From: Nocardioides massiliensis
GTDB taxonomy: Bacteria > Actinomycetota > Actinomycetes > Propionibacteriales > Nocardioidaceae
Direction: 5' to 3'
DNA length: 64,000 bases
Assembly: GCF_030811215.1 (NCBI RefSeq)
Contig: NZ_JAUSQM010000001.1
Span: 1,798,001 to 1,862,000, forward strand
A program made the position numbers and the translations under genes. How positions within the stretch are numbered: position 1 is the stretch's first letter; every line of letters starts with the position of its first letter. The notes under the pieces are model-generated. The model searched no databases. It saw only the letters and a list, made by a program, of their open reading frames with translations, and had not been told where the DNA came from. Positions 58,420 through 64,000 of the stretch are shown piece by piece.

Positions 58420-59730
58420 TCAGGACACCGCAGCGATGTCGTTGAGCCAGGAGGACTTGAGGCCGAGGCGGATGCGCATCTGGTCGGCCTTGCCGGAGAT
58501 CCGCCGGGTGGCCTTGGGGCCGTAGGCCGTCAGCTCGCGCAGCCCGCCGCCGGTGTGGCGGCCGGTGATCTCGATGCGCAGGACCTGCTTGAGGTTGAAC
58601 AGCTCACGGGCCTGCGCCTGGCTCAGCGTGGTGGTCCAGCTGCGGTTGGGGTTGTCGGCGGTGATGGACCACGGGTCGTTGACCGCGCGCAGGTATGGCA
58701 CCTCCGCCGACCAGACGTCCTCGCTGTTGAGCGTGCTGCCGCCGGAGGAGGAGTAGTAGAAGGTCTCCGCCAGCCCGCTGCCGTAGCGCAGGACGGTGCC
58801 GCGGGTGGCGACGACGGCGGCGACCCAGCGCTTGCCGTACGCCGCGTTGGTGCCCTCGGACTCCTTGCCCCATCCGCCGTACACCTGGTTGACGACCGAG
58901 TCGCGCAGGTTGCACCGGCAGTCGCTCTTGATGCCGGGCGCGACGCGCAAGGCGTAGGTGCGGGCGATGATCGCCTGGGCCTGTAGCGCTGCGGTCTCCC
59001 ACGACGAGGGCATCTCGGCGATGCCGCGCAGGTACTCCCGCTGCAGGTTCAGCCGGACGACGGCGTTGAGCGCGCCACTGCCGTAGGGGTGCACCCACAG
59101 CCGGCCGTGGCGGTACTCGCGGCCGGTGTCGAGACGTAGGACGGCGTTCTTGCCCTTGACGTAGCGCGTGCCGGTCCAGCGCATCCGCACGGTGTCGCCG
59201 GTCACGGTGTGGGTGCGGCCGCGGGCGTTCGTGACGAGCGCGCGCACCCCGTTGCCGGAGCGCTCCACGACCACCTGGCCGGCGGTCGCCGCGTCGGCGG
59301 TGGCGTCGGCGATGCGGCGCTTGGCGACGCACGTGCCACCCCGCATGCCGCAGACCTCGAGGACGGCTCCCGGCTGCAGCGCGCGCAGGGCCGCGGTGAA
59401 GCGGCTGGTCTGGTAGCGGACGTTGACGTCGACGAGCCGGCCCTGGTTGTTCTTGCCGAGCTCCGTGCCGCGGTAGTAGTGCTGCAGGATCTGCGGCGTG
59501 GTGCGCCCGGCCTTGGCCATCGCCTGGGCGCCGTACTGCGAGAGCCCCACCCCGTGGCCCCAGCCGGACCCGGTGAGCTCGAAGGCGCGCGGCGGCTGCT
59601 CCGCGCCCTGCTTCTGGGGTACGGCGAGGGGCGCCGCTGCCGTCGGCTCGGCGATCGCCGGACCGGCGAGCGAGGCGACGACGAGGACGGCTGCGCTCGC
59701 GGCAGCAACGAGGAGACGGTGGGTGCGCAT
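58420..59730 (-). CDS. Secreted SpoIID/LytB-domain protein
   Basis: A 436-residue exported protein: signal peptide [20 protein letters not shown] with cleavage expected after AIA. The SpoIID/LytB domain has [20 protein letters not shown] ([12 protein letters not shown] signature), then [34 protein letters not shown] and [11 protein letters not shown]. SpoIID itself is a lytic transglycosylase of spore formers. Here, in an actinobacterium outside sporulating Firmicutes, cell-wall remodelling is the likely role. The order of the WGHG motif before the main domain is a noteworthy rearrangement. GGGGGA precedes the ATG. A weak minus-strand promoter, TTGACT-16-TAGCGC, lies at 59843-59816. Confidence 0.85.
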   Translation of the reverse strand: MRTHRLLVAAASAAVLVVASLAGPAIAEPTAAAPLAVPQKQGAEQPPRAFELTGSGWGHGVGLSQYGAQAMAKAGRTTPQILQHYYRGTELGKNNQGRLVDVNVRYQTSRFTAALRALQPGAVLEVCGMRGGTCVAKRRIADATADAATAGQVVVERSGNGVRALVTNARGRTHTVTGDTVRMRWTGTRYVKGKNAVLRLDTGREYRHGRLWVHPYGSGALNAVVRLNLQREYLRGIAEMPSSWETAALQAQAIIARTYALRVAPGIKSDCRCNLRDSVVNQVYGGWGKESEGTNAAYGKRWVAAVVATRGTVLRYGSGLAETFYYSSSGGSTLNSEDVWSAEVPYLRAVNDPWSITADNPNRSWTTTLSQAQARELFNLKQVLRIEITGRHTGGGLRELTAYGPKATRRISGKADQMRIRLGLKSSWLNDIAAVS

Positions 59731-59858
59731 GGAGATTCCCCCGGGGAAGACGGCGGGGCTGATGAGCCCGTTGGGACCGGTGTGACTCGTGAGGCTAGCG
59801 ACCCGAGGACGGATCGCGCTACCCCAGTCCCTTCGGCAGTCAAGCCGACACGCCGAGA

Positions 59859-59872
59859 AATTCTGCAGAATT
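59859..59872. promoter_or_regulatory. AT-rich palindrome AATTCTGCAGAATT
   Basis: A perfect 14-bp palindrome in the 159-base gap between coaA and the SpoIID-domain gene, 16 bases upstream of the latter's candidate -35. It could be an operator. It stands out from the GC-rich surroundings. Confidence 0.45.
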
Positions 59873-59889
59873 ACATCAATGTCATCCGG

Positions 59890-60858
59890 TCAGAGCTTGC
59901 GAAGCCGGACATAACGGACCGAATGGTCGGAGTCCTTGCGCAGCACCAGCGTCGCGCGTGAGCGGGTTGGAGCGACGTTCTCGCGCAGGTTGGGACCGTT
60001 GATCGAGTCCCAGATCCGTGCCGCCTCGCCGCGCGCCTCCTCGACGCTCATCGCTCCGTACTTCGCGAAGTAGGACGCCGGGTTGCGGAAGGCGGTCTTC
60101 CGCAGGCGCAGGAATCGCTCGGTGTACCACCGCCGGATGTCGCCCGCGGAGGCGTCGACGTAGACCGAGAAGTCGAAGAAGTCACTGACCGCGAGCCCGG
60201 TGCGGCCGTCGGCTCCCACGCGTGCGGGCTGGAGGACGTTGAGCCCCTCGATGATCACGATGTCGGGGCGGCGTACGACGATCCGCTCGTCCGGCACGAC
60301 GTCGTAGGTCAGGTGGGAGTAGACCGGCGCCTCGACCTCGTCCTTGCCGGACTTGATGTCGACGACGAAGCGCAGCAGCGCCTTGCGGTCGTAGGACTCC
60401 GGGAAGCCCTTGCGCTGGAGCAGGCCGCGGCGCTCGAGCTCGGCGTTGGGGAGCAGGAACCCGTCGGTGGTGACCAGCGCGACGCTGGGGTGCTCGGGCC
60501 AGTGCGCGAGCATCTCGCGCAGCACGCGCGCGGTCGTGGACTTGCCGACGGCGACCGACCCGGCCAGGCCGATGACGAACGGCGTACGCGGCGGCGTCGG
60601 GCGGTCGAGGAACTCCTCCTGCGCCCGGTGCAGCCCGCCGGCCGCGCTCACATAGAGGCTCAGCAGGCGCGACAGCGGCAGGTAGACCTGGCGCACCTCG
60701 TCGAGGTCGAGCTCGTCGCCCAGGCCGCGGACCCGCTCGATCTCCTCCTGGCTCAGCGGCTGCTCGTTGTTAGCCGCCAGCGCGGCCCACGCGGCTCGCT
60801 CCAGCTCGATGTAGGGAGAGGTCTCGCGCGTCTCGGGCGTAGGGGCGGGCCGCGACAT
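59890..60858 (-). CDS. coaA: Pantothenate kinase type I
   Basis: CoaA, 322 residues, the first step of coenzyme A synthesis. P-loop GSVAVGKS (100-107), [36 protein letters not shown] and [10 protein letters not shown] are type I signatures. ATG 60858 is preferred because AAGAAT (minus strand, 60871-60866) lies 7 bases upstream; the ATG at 60867 would overlap that box. Confidence 0.95.
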   Translation of the reverse strand: MSRPAPTPETRETSPYIELERAAWAALAANNEQPLSQEEIERVRGLGDELDLDEVRQVYLPLSRLLSLYVSAAGGLHRAQEEFLDRPTPPRTPFVIGLAGSVAVGKSTTARVLREMLAHWPEHPSVALVTTDGFLLPNAELERRGLLQRKGFPESYDRKALLRFVVDIKSGKDEVEAPVYSHLTYDVVPDERIVVRRPDIVIIEGLNVLQPARVGADGRTGLAVSDFFDFSVYVDASAGDIRRWYTERFLRLRKTAFRNPASYFAKYGAMSVEEARGEAARIWDSINGPNLRENVAPTRSRATLVLRKDSDHSVRYVRLRKL

Positions 60859-60865
60859 GTCCGGC

Positions 60866-60871
60866 ATTCTT
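60866..60871 (-). promoter_or_regulatory. -10 box AAGAAT, leaderless-type promoter for coaA
   Basis: On the minus strand, AAGAAT is followed by 7 bases and the ATG at 60858. It shares the 105-base divergent gap with the glmS promoter. Confidence 0.5.
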
Positions 60872-60950
60872 GCGTACGGCGGCGCGTGCCCCGACGTGAC
60901 CTGGGTCCCAACGCCCGCGCGCGGAGGCGGGAGCGGGCCCGCGCGCGGCG

Positions 60951-60956
60951 TACCCT
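60951..60956 (+). promoter_or_regulatory. -10 box TACCCT, leaderless-type promoter for glmS
   Basis: TACCCT is followed by 7 bases and the ATG at 60964; no ribosome-binding site. No glmS-ribozyme-like structure fits in the short gap. Confidence 0.6.
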
Positions 60957-60963
60957 GAGGCGC

Positions 60964-62814
60964 ATGTGCGGGATCGTGGGATACGTGGGCGCCCGGGAGG
61001 CGCGCGAGGTCGTGATCGAGGGATTGCGGCGGCTGGAGTACCGGGGCTACGACTCCGCCGGCGTCGCTGTCGTCGACACCGCGGCCGGCGCCATCGCCAG
61101 CGACAAGCGGGCCGGCAAGCTCGCCAACCTGGAGAAGGCGCTCGCCGAGAGTCCGCTGCCCGCGTCCAGCACCGGCATCGGTCACACCCGGTGGGCGACC
61201 CACGGCGCGCCCAACGACGTCAACGCCCACCCCCATCTCGGCGGCAGCGGGCGGGTCGCGCTGATCCACAACGGGATCATCGAGAACTTCGCCCGGCTCC
61301 GCGACGAGCTCGAGGCCGAGGGGCACCACTTCGCGTCCGAGACCGACACCGAGGTCGCCGCGCACCTGCTCGACCGCGCGGTCGTCGCGGGTGCCGACCT
61401 CACCACGGCGATGCAGGAGGTCTCGCGCCGCCTCGAGGGTGCCTTCACCCTCGTCGCGATCGATGCCCAGGACCCGGCCCGGGTGGTCGCGTCGCGGCGC
61501 AACTCGCCCCTCGTGGTCGGGCTGGGCGAGGGGGAGAACTTCCTCGCCTCCGACGTCGCGGCGTTCATCCCCTACACCCGCGAGGCGCTCGAGCTCGACC
61601 AGGACCAGGTCGTCACGATCACCGCCGAGGACGTCAGCGTCACCAACTTCGACGGCACCCCGGCCGAAGGCAAGCCCTACCACGTCACCTGGGACCTCTC
61701 CGCGGCGGAGAAGGACGGGTTCGACTGGTTCATGCGCAAGGAGATCTTCGAGCAGCCCGACGCGGTCGCCGCCTCCCTCCTGAGCCGCCACACGGCCACC
61801 GGTGCGCTGCAGCTCGACGAGGTGCGGATCTCCGAGGACGACCTGCGTGAGGTCGACAAGATCATCGTGATCGCGTGTGGGACGTCGTTCTACGCCGGCC
61901 TGGTCGCGAAGTACGCCATCGAGCACTGGACCCGCATCCCCTGCGAGGTCGAGCTCGCCTCAGAGTTCCGCTACCGCGACCCGATCCTCACGCGCGACAC
62001 CCTCGTGGTCGCGATCAGCCAGTCCGGCGAGACCGCCGACACGCTCATGGCCATCCGCTACGCCCGCGCCCAGCGCGCCAAGGTGCTGGCGATCTGCAAC
62101 TCCAACGGCTCGACGATCCCGCGCGAGTCCGATGCGGTCATCTACACCCACGCCGGCCCCGAGATCGGCGTCGCCTCCACCAAGGGCTACCTGACGCAGC
62201 TCATCGCCTGCTACCTGCTCGGCCTCTATCTCGCCCAGGTCCGCGGCACCCGGTTCGGCGACGAGATCGCGATGATCGTGCGCGAGCTCGAGACCATGCC
62301 GCAGCACATCCAGACCGTGCTCGACAACGCCGAGGAGGTCTACGCCCTCGCCCGCGAGTACGTCGATGCCACCTCGGTGCTCTTCCTCGGCCGCCACGCG
62401 GGCTATCCGGTCGCGCTCGAGGGCGCGCTGAAGCTCAAGGAGCTCGCCTACATCCACGCCGAGGGGTTCGCCGCGGGCGAGCTCAAGCACGGCCCGATCG
62501 CGCTCATCGAGGACGGCCTGCCGGTCTTCTGCGTCGTCCCGCCCCGCGGGCGCGACCAGCTGCACGACAAGATGATCAGCGGCATCCAGGAGATCAAGGC
62601 GCGCGGTGCCACCGCCATCTGCCTGGCCGAGGACGACGACGACGAGATCACGCCGTACGCCGACCGGCTGATCCGGCTGCCGAAGGTCTCGACGCTGCTG
62701 CAGCCGCTGCTCTCCGTCGTGCCCCTGCAGCTGTTCGCGTGCGAGCTCGCCACGCTCCGTGGCCACGACGTCGACCAGCCGCGCAACCTCGCCAAGTCCG
62801 TCACCGTCGAGTGA
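60964..62814 (+). CDS. glmS: Glutamine-fructose-6-phosphate aminotransferase (isomerizing)
   Basis: GlmS, 616 residues, makes glucosamine-6-phosphate from fructose-6-phosphate and glutamine. C2, freed when the initiator Met is removed, is the glutaminase nucleophile (MCGIVGYVG). [19 protein letters not shown] belongs to the N-terminal domain, and two SIS sugar-isomerase domains follow ([19 protein letters not shown], and [17 protein letters not shown]; then [20 protein letters not shown]). The C-terminus LAKSVTVE is canonical. A longer upstream frame is not homologous. Confidence 0.96.
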   Translation: MCGIVGYVGAREAREVVIEGLRRLEYRGYDSAGVAVVDTAAGAIASDKRAGKLANLEKALAESPLPASSTGIGHTRWATHGAPNDVNAHPHLGGSGRVALIHNGIIENFARLRDELEAEGHHFASETDTEVAAHLLDRAVVAGADLTTAMQEVSRRLEGAFTLVAIDAQDPARVVASRRNSPLVVGLGEGENFLASDVAAFIPYTREALELDQDQVVTITAEDVSVTNFDGTPAEGKPYHVTWDLSAAEKDGFDWFMRKEIFEQPDAVAASLLSRHTATGALQLDEVRISEDDLREVDKIIVIACGTSFYAGLVAKYAIEHWTRIPCEVELASEFRYRDPILTRDTLVVAISQSGETADTLMAIRYARAQRAKVLAICNSNGSTIPRESDAVIYTHAGPEIGVASTKGYLTQLIACYLLGLYLAQVRGTRFGDEIAMIVRELETMPQHIQTVLDNAEEVYALAREYVDATSVLFLGRHAGYPVALEGALKLKELAYIHAEGFAAGELKHGPIALIEDGLPVFCVVPPRGRDQLHDKMISGIQEIKARGATAICLAEDDDDEITPYADRLIRLPKVSTLLQPLLSVVPLQLFACELATLRGHDVDQPRNLAKSVTVE

Positions 62815-62827
62815 AGTCGGTCGCCCG

Positions 62828-63181
62828 ATGGCTGTAGTCGGCGTCGGCATCGACGTGGTCGACATCGACCGGTTCGCCGCCACCCTCGAGCGGACACCGG
62901 CGATGCGCCTACGGCTCTTCACCCCCGCGGAGCAGGAGCTCGGCATCGCCTCACTCGCGGCGCGGTTCGCCGCGAAGGAGGCGGTCGCCAAGGCGCTCGG
63001 CGCCCCGGTCGGCCTGTCGTGGCTGGACGCCGAGGTCGTCTGCGAGGACTCGGGGCGCCCGCACCTGCAGCTGCGCGGCACCGTCGCGATACGCGCCGCG
63101 GAGCTCGGCGTCACCAGCAGCCACGTGTCGCTCTCGCACGACGCCGGGATCGCCAGCGCGGTCGTGGTCCTCGAGTCCTGA
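62828..63181 (+). CDS. acpS: Holo-[acyl-carrier-protein] synthase
   Basis: AcpS, 117 residues, transfers 4'-phosphopantetheine from CoA to acyl carrier protein. [12 protein letters not shown] with the metal-binding D9 and [14 protein letters not shown] with E51 and K50 are the family motifs. It starts 13 bases after glmS with no obvious promoter of its own, so it is likely co-transcribed. The linkage with the coaA-glmS region groups CoA-dependent and envelope precursor functions. Confidence 0.95.
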   Translation: MAVVGVGIDVVDIDRFAATLERTPAMRLRLFTPAEQELGIASLAARFAAKEAVAKALGAPVGLSWLDAEVVCEDSGRPHLQLRGTVAIRAAELGVTSSHVSLSHDAGIASAVVVLES

Positions 63182-63192
63182 GCTCCCAGGAA

Positions 63193-63198
63193 TAGGCT
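63193..63198 (+). promoter_or_regulatory. -10 box TAGGCT, leaderless-type promoter
   Basis: TAGGCT is followed by 6 bases and the ATG at 63205, in the 23-base gap after acpS. Confidence 0.55.
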
Positions 63199-63204
63199 GA
63201 CGAC

Positions 63205-64000
63205 ATGCGTGAGGCCCACACCGTCGAGCAGGTGCGCGCCGCCGAGGACGTCGTGCTGGCCCGCGTCCCCGACGGTGCGCTGATGCAGCGCGCCGCCGGC
63301 GGTCTCGCCAGCGCGCTCGCGGACTTCCTTGGACGTGTGTACGGCGCACGCGTCCTGCTCCTCGTCGGTGCCGGCAACAACGGCGGTGACGCGTTGTACG
63401 CCGGAGCCAGCCTCGCGCGCCGCGGCGCGCAGGTCGACGCGGTGTTGCTGGGGGGCGAGCGCACCCACGCCGCGGGGCTCGCGGCGTACCGCGCAGCGGG
63501 TGGCCAGGTGGTCGAGCCCGCGCAGGTGCGCGACACGGACGTGGTGGTCGACGGCATCGTCGGGATCGGGGGCACGCCGGGTCTGCGGGCCGAGGCGATG
63601 GCCGTGCTCGACATGGTCGATGCGCCGGTGGTGGCGGTGGACGTGCCGTCGGGGGTCGACGTCGACACCGGCGAGACACCGGAGGCACACGTCGTCGCCG
63701 ACCTGACCGTCACGTTCGGGACGCTCAAGCCGTGTCACCTGATCGACCCGGCCGCGCAGGCCTGCGGTGCGGTGCACCTGGTCGATCTCGGACTCGACCT
63801 GCCCCGTGCCGATGTGGTCGCCCTCCAAGCACCCGAGGTTCGAGCCCTGCTGCCGCGCCCGACGCCGGACGCCCACAAATACACCCGTGGCGTCGTCGGG
63901 CTGCGGGTCGGCTCCGCGACCTATCCGGGAGCCGCGGTCCTCAGCGCGCTCGGTGCCTCCAGCGGGCTGGTCGGGATGGTGCGCTACGTCGGCAGCGCGA
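63205..64000 (+). CDS. Bifunctional NAD(P)H-hydrate epimerase / dehydratase, 5' part (partial)
   Basis: The first 265 codons of a gene that runs off the window. REAHTVEQVRAAEDVVLARV begins the YjeF_N epimerase domain; LLLVGAGNNGGDALYAGASL carries the NGGDA motif, and VAVDVPSGVDVDTGE is the second signature. From about residue 225 (HKYTRGVVGLRVGSATYPGA) the C-terminal ADP-dependent dehydratase domain (YjeF_C) starts, so a fused Nnr-type repair enzyme for damaged NAD(P)HX is expected. The position next to acpS is common in actinobacteria. Confidence 0.92.
   Translation, partial: MREAHTVEQVRAAEDVVLARVPDGALMQRAAGGLASALADFLGRVYGARVLLLVGAGNNGGDALYAGASLARRGAQVDAVLLGGERTHAAGLAAYRAAGGQVVEPAQVRDTDVVVDGIVGIGGTPGLRAEAMAVLDMVDAPVVAVDVPSGVDVDTGETPEAHVVADLTVTFGTLKPCHLIDPAAQACGAVHLVDLGLDLPRADVVALQAPEVRALLPRPTPDAHKYTRGVVGLRVGSATYPGAAVLSALGASSGLVGMVRYVGSA

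Overview
The window is chromosomal DNA of a high-GC actinobacterium. The gene order (rpoB-rpoC, str, S10-spc-alpha clusters, then truA and rplM-rpsI-glmM), frequent GTG starts, many promoters of leaderless type and family-typical ribosomal protein tails fit Propionibacteriales, most likely Nocardioidaceae (a Nocardioides-like organism). That placement is inferred from gene content and style, not from a database match.

Layout. 1-5.2 kb: 3' end of rpoB and complete rpoC, closed by a 16-bp terminator hairpin. 5.3-16 kb: accessory and metabolic genes. These are a small membrane protein, a geranylgeranyl-reductase-type flavoprotein, two tandem acyltransferase-3 membrane proteins and a secreted alpha/beta hydrolase (the last three on the minus strand), a NUDIX hydrolase, and a compact unit of hydroxyacid-oxoacid transhydrogenase, a DUF1648 membrane protein and a large FAD/Fe-S dehydrogenase of the D-2-hydroxyglutarate dehydrogenase (YdiJ) type. 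16-20.8 kb: str operon rpsL-rpsG-fusA-tuf, with a good promoter, a structured leader and a terminator. 20.9-23.2 kb: trmB facing a two-gene minus-strand unit (DapB-like dehydrogenase, carboxymuconolactone decarboxylase-like protein). 23.6-36.2 kb: S10 and spc clusters from rpsJ to secY-adk-map. 36.3-37.4 kb: an LLM-class flavin oxidoreductase. 37.6-41.7 kb: infA-rpmJ-rpsM-rpsK-rpsD-rpoA-rplQ, ended by a 17-bp hairpin. 41.7-43.2 kb: minus-strand ArsR-SRPBCC-TIGR03086 unit with two operator-like palindromes around its promoter. 43.3-45.5 kb: truA, an RsmC-like methyltransferase and a nucleotidyltransferase-domain protein. 45.5-50 kb: a divergent Nramp-family protein, then a TetR regulator with a DrrAB-type ABC exporter. 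49.8-53.5 kb: an iron(III) ABC importer behind a DtxR/IdeR-type iron box. 53.5-58.3 kb: citrate synthase (minus), rplM-rpsI-glmM and ohr. 58.4-64 kb: SpoIID-domain protein and coaA (minus), then glmS, acpS and the start of an NAD(P)HX epimerase/dehydratase gene cut by the window edge.

How it works together. Most of the window is translation and transcription machinery with tightly coupled starts (ATGA, GTGA and TGATG overlaps). glmM and glmS supply amino-sugar precursors for the cell wall. coaA and acpS supply and attach the CoA-derived phosphopantetheine. The iron importer, Ohr and TetR/ABC units are stress or nutrient functions, and two of these (iron importer, TetR/ABC) show recognisable operators.

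I found no mobile element, prophage, CRISPR array or tRNA/rRNA gene. I also found no clearly new multi-gene system. The most interesting unexplained signals are short structured DNA elements. One is a paired-palindrome element around a 15-nt core, seen in two distant gaps. Others are two families of hairpins placed directly after stop codons inside ribosomal/RNA polymerase operons, and a four-arm switching structure at the start of the str leader.
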